The notes below the pieces were generated by a model, which ran no database searches, was not told the DNA's origin, and was given only the letters and a program-made list of their open reading frames with translations. Shown here piece after piece: positions 16,703-24,746 of a stretch of DNA of 64,000 nucleotides. The stretch is taken from NCBI RefSeq assembly GCF_000294775.2, contig NZ_CP015506.1, positions 3,571,501-3,635,500 on the forward strand, given 5' to 3'. The translations under genes were made by a program, and so were the position numbers. The DNA is from Cytobacillus oceanisediminis 2691. Its GTDB lineage: Bacteria > Bacillota > Bacilli > Bacillales > Cytobacillaceae. The first letter of the stretch is position 1, and each line of letters begins with the position of its first letter.

Positions 16703-16783
16703 AGAAAAGCACAAGCGCCTTGCCTGCCCGAGGGGGCAGGCTGCTTGCGCCGGACAGTTCTCGAAGTACAAAGCAACAATTCC
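16703..16783 (+). repeat. Dispersed intergenic repeat, copy B
   Basis: It begins AGAAAAGCACAAGCGCCTTG and ends GCGCCGGACAGTTCTCGAAG, with a CTGCCC/GGGCAG hairpin in the middle. It separates the sensor-less kinase from the response regulator. Next to it, 16807-16838 forms a strong stem (AACAAGGG with CCCTTGTT and an inner GCC/GGC) without a clear T run. Confidence 0.65.
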
Positions 16784-16848
16784 AGTGCTAAAAATCTTTT
16801 ATAGGCAACAAGGGAGCCGCTTTGCGAGGCCCCTTGTTAAGTATAATC

Positions 16849-17499
16849 TTAGTATAACGGAAGGCTGATATCTATTGTAGTCCCTTCACCGATTTTGGAG
16901 CTGATGACGCACTTGCCGCTGATTAAACACATTCTTTCAATCATGGCAGCAAGACCAGACGATTTTTGCATTCCAGCATTAACATCAAAGCCCTTCCCCT
17001 TGTCTTCAATGTTTATAGAAAGCTGTCCCGGTTTCCATTGCAGGAAGATGGCTGCACTCATTGTGTCAGCATACCTGGCTATGTTTGCCAGAGCTTCCTG
17101 GCAAACTCGGAACAAAGTAATGCTTTCTCTTTCATTGATTTGGACTTCCATCCCCTCATTTTGAAGATCCACTGTTATTCCATATGTGGAAGTGTATAAT
17201 TTCAGATAACTTTTCAGCGCCGGCAGCAGGCCGAGGGTTCCCAGAGCAGGGGGATGCAATTCCACAGCCAGTAGCCTGATTTCCTGAATCGTTTTTTCCA
17301 TCATTTGCGCCATATCTCCAATATAGCCTCTCATCTCGGGCTGATCGACCGCAGTTTGAATGAACTGCATGCCTGTATATAAGCTGTAGAGCGTCTGCCC
17401 GACCCCTTCATGAAGCTCCAGGGCGATGCGCTTGATCTCATCTTCCTGAGATTGAATAATATAGGAACTGATATTTTTCTTTGCTGGCTGGATCTCCAT
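16849..17499 (-). CDS. Histidine kinase without sensor domain
   Basis: A 216-aa protein made only of the HisKA_3 dimerisation region, with the phospho-His in IALELHEGVGQTLYSL, and an HATPase domain (FRVCQEALANIARYA, EDKGKGFDV, SGLAAMIERM). There is no PAS, GAF or membrane input domain. It starts at ATG 17499 behind AAGGAGG. It lies 35 bases after a NarK transporter that carries an extra PAS domain, so the natural reading is that the transporter's PAS domain provides the input. It may instead share the NreA-like sensor nearby. Confidence 0.83.
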   Translation of the reverse strand: MEIQPAKKNISSYIIQSQEDEIKRIALELHEGVGQTLYSLYTGMQFIQTAVDQPEMRGYIGDMAQMMEKTIQEIRLLAVELHPPALGTLGLLPALKSYLKLYTSTYGITVDLQNEGMEVQINERESITLFRVCQEALANIARYADTMSAAIFLQWKPGQLSINIEDKGKGFDVNAGMQKSSGLAAMIERMCLISGKCVISSKIGEGTTIDISLPLY

Positions 17500-17533
17500 T
17501 TCACCCCTCCTCCTTACGACTTTATTTTTGCTT

Positions 17534-19042
17534 TTACTTTGCTTTTTTTACCCGATGGCTGGAAATGTCACTAAACATGCCCGCATATTGGACTACATCT
17601 CCAGCATCATTTTTAATAGCACTAATGGTAAGCCATTGGAGATATTCTTCTCCGTCTTTGCGGCAATTCCATATTTCCCCTTGCCAGAATCCATTTTTTT
17701 CGATTGAAGTCCATAAGTCCTGGTAAAAGCCCTTAGTCTGCTTCCCTGATTTAAGGATATTCGGATTTTTGCCGACTACTTCTTCTTCCTTGTAACCGGT
17801 TATTTCTGTGAAAGCAGGGTTTACAGAGATTATTTTACCGCCCTTATCCGTTACCAGAATTCCTTCAATTGTATGATCAATCACCTGGCTCGCAATTTCC
17901 ATTTTACCTTGGAAGTACATCCAGACAACCAGAATCAGGCTGGCAAGCGCCACTTCTGACAATGCCATAAAGCCAATCGCATAATGGCCGGTGATATTAA
18001 ATAACAGGGTCAGGATCAGCGGCGGAAAAAACCCTCCCAGGCCGCCCATTGCGGAAACAATTCCGTTTACGATACCCGCCTGCTGCTGGAAGTACATAGG
18101 CACCAGCTTAAAGATAACACCATTCCCAATTCCCGCTGATAGAGCAATGCTTAAGCATCCAAATGTATACCATGTAATTGACGGAGATAATGATAGAATT
18201 ACTGCAGAGATGGTATATACTCCAAAGACAAACATTAGAAGAATTAAAGAATGGAAACGGTCTGCAAGCCATCCGCCAATCGGTCTCATGGCAGTTGCAA
18301 GGACGATGAATCCGGCTGTCCTTAATCCCGCATCCACTTTATCGAGTTCAAAATGAGCAACTAAGAAATTTGGAAGATAAATGGTAAACGCAACAAATGA
18401 TCCGAAAGTAATGAAATAGAATAAGCTCAAGAGCCACAGCTTTTCATTTTTATATACGCCTTTAATCTGTTCCAGAAGCGGAGTCTGCACTTTAACTTCT
18501 TTTTTATCACCAAGCAAGAAGTTTGCTGCAATGAAGATTCCGAGCAGGACAAGATAGATTTGTACGGTTAGGGACCATCCAAACTTTGTGGCAACAACCG
18601 GAGCCGCAAATGCGGTTATGGCTGTTCCAAGATTACCTGCCCCGTATATTCCATTTACAAACCCATGGCGCTCCTTTGGATAATACTTTGGAAGAGATGT
18701 AACACCGACAGAAAACACCGCTCCTCCAAGACCGAGGAATAATCCCCCGATCAGTAAATCAGTAATGGAATCAGCTATACTGATATAATAGACTGGAAAT
18801 AATAATAGAATAAAGCTCAGCATAAAGATTATTCTTGCGCCAAACTGATTAGCATAATACCCCAGAGGAATGCGCAGCAGCGATCCAAGGATTACCGGAA
18901 CTGCTGTTACAAGGGCTAGCTTGTCGGCTGGAATACTGATATCTTCCTTAATAAACGGCATAAGGGAGGATATCAGCACCCAAACCATAAACCCGGCTAC
19001 TAAGTTTAACGTCTGCAAAGGCAGCTGTATTTTTCTGATCAT
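17534..19042 (-). CDS. narK: NarK-type nitrate/nitrite transporter fused to a PAS domain
   Basis: Residues 1-385 are a 12-helix MFS transporter. Both nitrate signature regions are present: GLGGAVFSVGVTSLPKYYP in the first half and SAGIGNGVIFKLVPMYF in the second. The N-terminal KIQLPLQTLNLVAGF is typical of NarK. The last ~110 residues form a cytoplasmic PAS domain (QVIDHTIEGILVTDKGGKI, GYKEEEVVGKNP, NGFWQGEIWNCRKDGE) like those in the kinase at 13825. Ordinary NarK ends before this. GTG 19051 is an alternative start; ATG 19042 directly follows the upstream stop. Immediately downstream is a sensor-less kinase. The protein may import nitrate, or exchange it for nitrite, and report transport state or redox to the kinase. 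Confidence 0.87.
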   Translation of the reverse strand: MIRKIQLPLQTLNLVAGFMVWVLISSLMPFIKEDISIPADKLALVTAVPVILGSLLRIPLGYYANQFGARIIFMLSFILLLFPVYYISIADSITDLLIGGLFLGLGGAVFSVGVTSLPKYYPKERHGFVNGIYGAGNLGTAITAFAAPVVATKFGWSLTVQIYLVLLGIFIAANFLLGDKKEVKVQTPLLEQIKGVYKNEKLWLLSLFYFITFGSFVAFTIYLPNFLVAHFELDKVDAGLRTAGFIVLATAMRPIGGWLADRFHSLILLMFVFGVYTISAVILSLSPSITWYTFGCLSIALSAGIGNGVIFKLVPMYFQQQAGIVNGIVSAMGGLGGFFPPLILTLLFNITGHYAIGFMALSEVALASLILVVWMYFQGKMEIASQVIDHTIEGILVTDKGGKIISVNPAFTEITGYKEEEVVGKNPNILKSGKQTKGFYQDLWTSIEKNGFWQGEIWNCRKDGEEYLQWLTISAIKNDAGDVVQYAGMFSDISSHRVKKAK

Positions 19043-19047
19043 TGTGT

Positions 19048-19323
19048 TCACACTCTCTTCTTTATTACATATTTTAATCCGGCTTCCTGATCAAAAGCAG
19101 CCCACCTGCTATCAGATGCTTCCACAGAGGAAGTCAGCGGGACTGCAAAAAAATTCATGTGGTCAAAATAAATACGCAAATGTGTTCCATCCGGACAGAG
19201 CCCGGTTTTTATTATTTCTTTGTGAACAAAAGGGGCTTTGTCATTTCCCTTTTCATCTAAAATTGCCACCTGCACATTTTGCCGGACAAAGCGGTCCAAA
19301 TCTTCTTTTTTAATGAGTTCCAC
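19048..19323 (-). CDS. 91-aa hypothetical protein of the nitrate cluster
   Basis: It starts at GTG 19323 (eight bases after AGAGGGTG), overlapping the previous gene by 14 bases, and ends at the NarK start. The longer open frame upstream only shadows the previous gene. The sequence is soluble and mixed alpha/beta (NVQVAILDEKG, THLRIYFDHMNFFAVPL). I do not recognise the family. Tight coupling on both sides means it is co-produced with the transporter and the small Cys-tailed protein. Confidence 0.65.
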   Translation of the reverse strand: MELIKKEDLDRFVRQNVQVAILDEKGNDKAPFVHKEIIKTGLCPDGTHLRIYFDHMNFFAVPLTSSVEASDSRWAAFDQEAGLKYVIKKRV

Positions 19324-19621
19324 AGCTGCCGCACCCTCTTTTTGCAGGGTAAATATACATTTGATAACCCTGCAGATATTTCCAGAATGTTTCACTTGCA
19401 TGTTCTTCTATGAATTCAATGGTTTCTTCTTCTGATTGCCATTTGCTCATCCCTTTTATCTCTGCTACAACAATGTTCATGCCGTCATGAGATTTCTCAT
19501 CCAAATACCAGTTCAGGCGGACTCCCTTGAATAGTTCGGAAAGGAGCTGATCCACTTCTGGAGCAAAATCCCCGGATTGTTCTCTTACAAAACAAAAATC
19601 AAGATATGTCTCACTGTTCAT
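19310..19621 (-). CDS. 103-aa hypothetical protein with Cys-rich tail
   Basis: ATG 19621 follows GAGGG at ten bases; a GTG nine bases further out is too close to that site. The body is acidic (MNSETYLDFCFVREQSGDFA, EEETIEFIEEHASETFWKYL) and the protein ends GCGSCGTH, a CxxC pair at the very C-terminus, which suggests metal or redox binding. It lies between a small membrane protein and a protein overlapping it by 14 bases, inside the nitrate cluster. It might be an assembly factor. The family is not recognised. Confidence 0.65.
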   Translation of the reverse strand: MNSETYLDFCFVREQSGDFAPEVDQLLSELFKGVRLNWYLDEKSHDGMNIVVAEIKGMSKWQSEEETIEFIEEHASETFWKYLQGYQMYIYPAKRGCGSCGTH

Positions 19622-19626
19622 AAAAA

Positions 19627-19818
19627 TCACGCCCTCATGTTAATCGTCTTTTTATAAGCGAATACAGCCAAGGGAAAAAGAACAATATTCAGTCCGCCGA
19701 AAATCAGTACATTTACATAGTTTTCGTAATAGTATTGGTGGACCATATATTGGGTAAAGACAATATTCATCATTAATATCGCTGCCAAAATGATGACACC
19801 CAGGTAGCTACGCTTCAT
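19627..19818 (-). CDS. 63-aa two-span membrane protein
   Basis: Starts MKRSYLGVIILAAILMMNIV and has two hydrophobic helices (residues 5-25 and 36-55) separated by a Tyr-rich loop, HQYYYENY. It overlaps the end of the Rieske gene by 11 bases, so it is translationally coupled. It could be a small anchor subunit of the reductase complex. No family is recognised. Confidence 0.65.
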   Translation of the reverse strand: MKRSYLGVIILAAILMMNIVFTQYMVHQYYYENYVNVLIFGGLNIVLFPLAVFAYKKTINMRA

Positions 19819-20332
19819 AACGTTTCACCCTCACTGCAAAGATTGCTCCATTCTCCACCTTAACCTGGATTTCCGGAAGCGGCCTTCTTGGCGGTCCCGC
19901 AGTTGGCGAACCAGTCTCCACATCGAACTTGCCGTGGTGGCAAGGGCAGATCATTTCACCTTGCTCCTTCACCCAAAATACCGGACAGCGCAAATGTGTG
20001 CACGCATTCTGATAGGCGACATATTTGTTCTCTGATAAGCGGATTAAAATGGCGTCATCATGATCCCCAGGAAACTTGAACTCCACTGCATCACCGATTG
20101 GCAGCTTGCTTACTTCAGTTATTTTCTTATGAGGATATTCTTTTTCGCCAAGCCCCATTAATTCTTTGGCAGCAACTGCCCCCCAGGGAAGGGAGGAAAC
20201 CGCAAAAACACCGGCGGCACCAACCAAAGTTTTCATGAACCCGCGCCTATCCAGTTTTCTTTCGTTATTCCGTTCGATATTATGCGTATAATTATCTTCA
20301 TTAAAGGGAATCTTGTTATTCTTATCAGACAT
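19808..20332 (-). CDS. Rieske [2Fe-2S] protein with twin-arginine signal
   Basis: A 174-aa protein. Residues 27-55 are a twin-arginine-type signal or anchor (LDRRGFMKTLVGAAGVFAVS) after a long charged N-terminus. The Rieske domain follows with cluster boxes CTHLRCPVFW and CPCHHGKFD, giving the two Cys and two His ligands. The Tat motif implies export of the folded protein, probably anchored in the membrane. It lies between the Fe-S subunit and a small membrane protein in the molybdoenzyme operon, so it is likely an electron-transfer subunit, similar in role to the Rieske subunit of arsenite oxidase. Confidence 0.87.
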   Translation of the reverse strand: MSDKNNKIPFNEDNYTHNIERNNERKLDRRGFMKTLVGAAGVFAVSSLPWGAVAAKELMGLGEKEYPHKKITEVSKLPIGDAVEFKFPGDHDDAILIRLSENKYVAYQNACTHLRCPVFWVKEQGEMICPCHHGKFDVETGSPTAGPPRRPLPEIQVKVENGAIFAVRVKRYEA

Positions 20333-20344
20333 CCCTAATCCCTC

Positions 20345-20905
20345 CTAAAACAGCTTTGTAATCCCCTGCAGGATTCCCGGCAGATTTACCTTAACGTTTG
20401 TTTCGCCTTCTAGGTATGGCATGCTTGTTACCCATTTGCCGTTATCAAGGTTAAATTGCTTCTTCTTGTTTTCAATTTCTTCATCTGTCAGCCATTGCAG
20501 CGTGTTGGATGGACATACACTCGCACACATAGGAGGAATTCCATCTTTAGTACGGTCAATACATAGGTCGCATTTGTACATTAAGTTCTGCTCTTGATCA
20601 AATTTTGGTATGCCATATGGGCAGGCAATTGTGCAGTTCTGGCAGCCAATACACTTTTCCACCAGTGCAGATAACACAGCGCCTGTCTCATGAATTTGAA
20701 TAGCCTGGGCCGGACAGCTTCGGGCACATGCCGGATTTTCACAGTGAAGGCACATGAGAGGCATCGTCTGCCGGTTCACAAGAGGATTTACATCATACAC
20801 ATAATTTCTGTTGCGCTCCTCATGCCCCCCGCATTGTGTACATGCTGCCAGACAAGAACGGCATCCTATACAGTTTTCAAGTTCTAAATACAGCCTCTTC
20901 TTCAT
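20345..20905 (-). CDS. Four-cluster ferredoxin subunit (DmsB/NrfC type)
   Basis: A 186-aa electron-transfer subunit with four cysteine groups: CIGCRSCLAAC, CLHCENPACARSC, CIGCQNCTIAC and CDLC with CASVC. These would bind four [4Fe-4S] clusters. There is no signal sequence. It directly follows the catalytic subunit gene, which ends at the adjoining base (20906). It would carry electrons between the membrane subunit or the Rieske protein and the molybdenum centre. Confidence 0.9.
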   Translation of the reverse strand: MKKRLYLELENCIGCRSCLAACTQCGGHEERNRNYVYDVNPLVNRQTMPLMCLHCENPACARSCPAQAIQIHETGAVLSALVEKCIGCQNCTIACPYGIPKFDQEQNLMYKCDLCIDRTKDGIPPMCASVCPSNTLQWLTDEEIENKKKQFNLDNGKWVTSMPYLEGETNVKVNLPGILQGITKLF

Positions 20906-23074
20906 TTATTGCACCTTCTTTAATTCGACTTTTTCCAGCTGTGCAGCACATGCCTTGAACTCAGGCATTCGGGAAATAGGATCTAATGCTGCAATTGTTA
21001 ATAGATTAATAGAATCCTCATGTCCAAAATGGTATGGAACAAAGACGGTATCCTTGCGGATGGCTTCCGTAATTTTGACTTTATAGATGGCCTCGCCTCT
21101 TCTGGTAAATAAACGGACCCTTTCTTCATGTTCCATATTATATTTTGATGCTGTTTCCGGATGGATCTCCACAAATGGTTCAGGGCACATATCATGAAGG
21201 AATGGAATTCTTCTAGTCTGATTACCGGATAGGTAATGGTAAACCACCCGGCCAGTTGTTAAACGGAGCGGATATTTTTCACATGGTTCTTCCGCTGGCG
21301 GACGGTATGGAAGTGCGCATATTTTTGCTTTGCCGTCCGGATGATAAAATTTCTTATCAAGGAACATATGTGGTGTCCCTTCATCCTTTTCATTTTTGCA
21401 TGGCCAGAAAACTCCATCCTGCTTGTCGATTTTATCCCAGGTAGCTCCATAGTAATCAGCATAGCCGCCCTTGGTAGCCAGTCTGAACTCATCTGCAACA
21501 TCTCGTGCCGTTTTTAGGTGAGAAAAGTATTTTCCTTTTCCTAAACGTTCAGCCAGCTCCACTTGTATTTGCCAGTCCGGCTTCGATTCCCCAACAGGTT
21601 CCTGGGCTTTATTGATTTTAATAATGCGGCCTTCAATATTCGTTACTGTTCCTTCATCTTCTGACCATGTGACTGCAGGAAGAACAACATCTGCAAATTC
21701 TGCCGATTCAGAAAGGTAGAAATCGGAGCATACCATGAAATCCAGAGCCTTAAATGCTTTCCTGACAAAATGTTGATTTGGTGCAGATACAGCAGGATTG
21801 GAACATAGAAGGTATAAACCGCGAATCGTTTTTTGCTCCATCAGCTCAATCATTTCATAAGCAGATACACCAGGCTGCGGCATTTCTTCAGGTGTAATTC
21901 CCCAAACACTGCATACTTCTTCAACATGTTTCGGGTTAGTAATTTTTCGGTAGCCTGGAAGCAAATCCGATTTCTGTCCATGCTCTCTTCCGCCCTGTCC
22001 ATTGCCCTGACCGGTGAATGTGGCTACGCCGGCTTTCGGACGGCCAATCTTTCCAGTAACAAGCGCCATATTGGTGTAGGCGGAAACATTATCAACACCC
22101 TTATGCTGCTGTTCAACACCTCGTGCAAACATGACAACTGCATTTGGAGCTTTTCCGTATATTTCTGCAGCACGAATGATTTTTTCCTCCGCCACACCAG
22201 TCAGCATACTTGTATATTCAGGTGTGAAATCCTTTACAAGTTCCTTTGTTTCTTCAAATCCGTTGGTATGTTTATTAATAAACTCTTCATCTATATAGCC
22301 CATTTCAATCAATTGATTAACAATTCCGTTTGCAAGTGCAAGGTCTGTTCCGGGCTGCAGGTCGAGATGAAGGTCAGCTCTTCTGGCAATTGGCGTTTCC
22401 CGTGGATCGACTACAATGATATAACCGCCTCTTTCCTGAACGTTCCAAATGCGGAACATGGAAGTTGGATGGCATTCAGCCGTATTGCTTCCAGCGATAA
22501 ACAGGCAATCTGTTTCATGAATATCTGTCCAAGGCAATGTTGACCCTCTATCAACTCCGAAAGAACGGAGGAAACCGCCGGCAGCGCTTGACATACAGAA
22601 ACGTCCGTTATAGTCAATATATCGCGTTGCAAGAGCAACACGGGCAAATTTACCTGTCAAATAACATTTTTCATTTGTCATTGATACCCCGCTGAAGACG
22701 GAGAGTGAATCTTTTCCGAATTCTGTTTGAAGCTCTTTAAATTTTTTTGCAATTAAATCGTATGCTTCATCCCAGCTTGCTTCACGGAACCCTTCTGTGG
22801 TTCCTTTCAACGAAGCATCATCCCGGATCAGCGGTTTCAGCAGGCGGTCCTTGTGGTTGGTCTGCTGGTAGGCGGTAACCCCTTTAGGGCACATTTTCCC
22901 GACCGTAACCGGCCAGTCATACCGGGGCTCGACCCCAATGATATTATTTGTCTGTGTATTAACCCTCAAGTTCATTCCGCATTGCATGCCGCAATAGCTG
23001 CAATGTGTTTTGATCAATTTTTCATTCGGATGGTTTAGATTCTCAATTTCTTTAAAAAACTTATCCCTTTGCAT
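20906..23074 (-). CDS. Molybdopterin nitrate reductase-like catalytic subunit
   Basis: A 722-aa bis-MGD oxidoreductase. The N-terminal [4Fe-4S] motif is CSYCGMQCGMN with a later CPKG. The likely molybdenum ligand is Cys in GRFCMSSAAGG, as in NapA and assimilatory NasC/NasA reductases. GQGNGQGGREHGQ and FLSGNQTRR-like segments (here YLSGNQTRR) also fit that clade. There is no Tat signal, so on its own it would be cytoplasmic. It overlaps the membrane subunit by 14 bases. With the nitrate transporter and NreA/NreC homologues alongside, nitrate is the likely substrate; other oxyanions are not excluded. No nitrite reductase is in the window. Confidence 0.85.
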   Translation of the reverse strand: MQRDKFFKEIENLNHPNEKLIKTHCSYCGMQCGMNLRVNTQTNNIIGVEPRYDWPVTVGKMCPKGVTAYQQTNHKDRLLKPLIRDDASLKGTTEGFREASWDEAYDLIAKKFKELQTEFGKDSLSVFSGVSMTNEKCYLTGKFARVALATRYIDYNGRFCMSSAAGGFLRSFGVDRGSTLPWTDIHETDCLFIAGSNTAECHPTSMFRIWNVQERGGYIIVVDPRETPIARRADLHLDLQPGTDLALANGIVNQLIEMGYIDEEFINKHTNGFEETKELVKDFTPEYTSMLTGVAEEKIIRAAEIYGKAPNAVVMFARGVEQQHKGVDNVSAYTNMALVTGKIGRPKAGVATFTGQGNGQGGREHGQKSDLLPGYRKITNPKHVEEVCSVWGITPEEMPQPGVSAYEMIELMEQKTIRGLYLLCSNPAVSAPNQHFVRKAFKALDFMVCSDFYLSESAEFADVVLPAVTWSEDEGTVTNIEGRIIKINKAQEPVGESKPDWQIQVELAERLGKGKYFSHLKTARDVADEFRLATKGGYADYYGATWDKIDKQDGVFWPCKNEKDEGTPHMFLDKKFYHPDGKAKICALPYRPPAEEPCEKYPLRLTTGRVVYHYLSGNQTRRIPFLHDMCPEPFVEIHPETASKYNMEHEERVRLFTRRGEAIYKVKITEAIRKDTVFVPYHFGHEDSINLLTIAALDPISRMPEFKACAAQLEKVELKKVQ

Positions 23075-24143
23075 TCTGGTTTGCCTCCTTGACCTTCACT
23101 TCATGAGTGGGGAATCCGGAAAATTGTGCAATCCGGTATTTCCTTCTGCAAGGGAGGCACATTTCTGCAAGATGATGTCCTTCCTTTGCTTTAAATTCAA
23201 TATCGTTCACGCCGAGTACATCGACGACATCTTTTGATTGTTCTGATGAAACAAACTGATCTCCGCACACCTTGCATTCCTTCATGCCCTGTTCGGCATA
23301 ATGTTCTCTGTAGTTTCTTGCCAAAACACTCATTGGGCGGAAAGGAATATGTGCAAGCTTTCCAAATGGCAGGTAAATCAGTGTAATGATGACTGACCAC
23401 TGATGGATCAATGACATTGCCGGCTGTCCTGCACCGTGTAAAAAGAGATTCATAAAGGTTAAAGCCAACCCTGTGATGCTGACTAGAAGCAGCATATAAA
23501 GAGGCATGAAATCATATAGGAATTTCTGCTCTGCTCTTGCCTGCATATTTTTCAGACGGCGATACAGCGCCATGCAAACTCCAGCGATTACCATTACTGC
23601 TGTAATATTCAGCGCGTTATAAGAAAGGGTGGCAATGATGCCATCTGCAGGGACAGTCATTACCTTCATGCCCATTGCAATAATGTTGTAATGGCCATTG
23701 TCATCCATCGTAAAATACATCCATCCGAAAACTAGAGGGAATGTAACGAAGCAGGATAAAATGCAGCCCCAGCCGATAAGCACGTGCTGAGTCCATCGGT
23801 AAATTCCCCTATTCCAGATAAAATTGTAGGTTGCAAGATGCTCAACAGACGTTTTTGGCGTTGACTTTCTAAATAGCAGCTTCAATCCTTTTTTCAGGAT
23901 AAGCTTTGTTGGCGGCCTTTCGCCCCAGGCAATAAACCTATAGAAAAACCCTCCAATAAACACAATCGTTCCGACCATATATCCGTACAGGTTTAAATCC
24001 ACATGTGTAAACATTCTAGTGCCAATAAAAGAAAGAATTGCTAATGCTGTAACAGATAAAAACATCGACTTGGCAAAATGAGATGCAAACGCATTGTTTA
24101 ATGTGTTTCCTGTTTTTTGATTGACTGCAGCTTTTGCCTGCAT
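23061..24143 (-). CDS. Membrane subunit with C-terminal CxxC domain
   Basis: A 360-aa protein with about six hydrophobic helices from residue 28 to 275. Histidines suit haem b or quinone chemistry (IHQWSVIITL, GKLAHIPF, WTQHVLIGW). A soluble C-terminal part has CKVCGDQF and CLPCRRK, a zinc-ribbon-like or Fe-S site. It is the first gene of the nitrate cluster and overlaps the catalytic subunit. It is the likely quinol-oxidising anchor of the complex, analogous to NarI or a cytochrome b, although the overall sequence is not standard NarI. Start ATG 24143 has AGGAGG. Confidence 0.75.
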   Translation of the reverse strand: MQAKAAVNQKTGNTLNNAFASHFAKSMFLSVTALAILSFIGTRMFTHVDLNLYGYMVGTIVFIGGFFYRFIAWGERPPTKLILKKGLKLLFRKSTPKTSVEHLATYNFIWNRGIYRWTQHVLIGWGCILSCFVTFPLVFGWMYFTMDDNGHYNIIAMGMKVMTVPADGIIATLSYNALNITAVMVIAGVCMALYRRLKNMQARAEQKFLYDFMPLYMLLLVSITGLALTFMNLFLHGAGQPAMSLIHQWSVIITLIYLPFGKLAHIPFRPMSVLARNYREHYAEQGMKECKVCGDQFVSSEQSKDVVDVLGVNDIEFKAKEGHHLAEMCLPCRRKYRIAQFSGFPTHEVKVKEANQNAKG

Positions 24144-24210
24144 ATTAACTCCTCCTCATTCACAAACAATTACCTTAACCTTATTGTAAAAGCGGGAGGA
24201 CTTTTTCAAT

Positions 24211-24250
24211 ATCGGGGAACTTCCCTATTAGAGGGGGGGAAATTCCCCTA
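24211..24250 (-). promoter_or_regulatory. Two GC-rich palindromes, candidate NreC sites
   Basis: GGGGAA-C-TTCCCT (centre 24220) and GGGGAA-A-TTCCCC (centre 24242), each with TA on the CCC side, stand 22 bp apart, about two helical turns. They resemble the TAGGG-N4-CCCTA element proposed for NreC in staphylococci. They lie 70-110 bases upstream of the nitrate operon in an otherwise AT-rich region. Confidence 0.6.
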
Positions 24251-24296
24251 TCTTTAAGAAAGGATATTAAATGAGCATGTTGCTGAAGACAATGCA

Positions 24297-24325
24297 CAAA
24301 AAAAAGACCTTTTCAAAGGTCTTGC
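24297..24325 (-). terminator. Terminator-like hairpin facing the minus strand
   Basis: AAGACCTT-TTCA/TGAA-AAGGTCTT with T9 on the minus strand. No minus-strand gene ends here; the neighbour to the right is on the plus strand. It may end an antisense transcript or shield the nitrate promoter. Confidence 0.55.
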
Positions 24326-24381
24326 GAAAATATTGAAACTTTTTCCAAATTCATGCGTATTTCTAAATAGGAGGCGGAATA

Positions 24382-24711
24382 ATAAAAAAAAATATATTTA
24401 TAATGTTCATTACACTAGCAGCAGAAACTTTAATTACCCTGCTCGCTTCACGTGCCTTTTCAATCCGATTCATCGAAATCATGTTTTTTTCAGGTATGGT
24501 TTTTACAGCTTTAACTGTATGGTTTTCGAGCAGCGGCGGTATGGTTACAAGGTTTATGGACAGCACCGCAAGTGCCATGACTGGATTCATATCTAAAAGG
24601 GAGGAATTCAGCTTCAGACCGAATTATGCTGTTCTCGGTTCGGTTATCTTTTTACTTATTGGTCTTGTTTTCTTTATCTTACTGTTAACAAATATTATTC
24701 CTCCAATTTAG
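24382..24711 (+). CDS. Small two-helix membrane protein, possibly ATA start
   Basis: From ATG 24403 the frame encodes 102 aa with membrane helices near both ends (MFITLAAETLITLLA and VIFLLIGLVFFILLL). The only good ribosome site, AGGAGG at 24369-24374, is about 28 bases before that ATG. It is seven bases before an in-frame ATA at 24382, which would give MKKNIFIMFITLAAE, a natural-looking N-terminus. Either an ATA start is used or the original start has mutated. A short plus-strand gene follows 35 bases downstream. The family is not recognised with confidence. Confidence 0.55.
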   Translation: MKKNIFIMFITLAAETLITLLASRAFSIRFIEIMFFSGMVFTALTVWFSSSGGMVTRFMDSTASAMTGFISKREEFSFRPNYAVLGSVIFLLIGLVFFILLLTNIIPPI

Positions 24712-24746
24712 GCATTATGGTACAATCTTGAAAAGGAGTTGGTCAT

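Noticed and set aside
16672..16779. N-terminal extension of the NreC-like regulator
   Set aside because: The extra residues translate dispersed repeat B; a TTG with a good ribosome site gives the normal receiver-domain start.
21833..22543. 236-residue plus-strand frame antisense to the molybdoenzyme gene
   Set aside because: It is a shadow of a strongly coding minus-strand gene; Cys/His/Asn/Phe-rich composition is typical of antisense frames.
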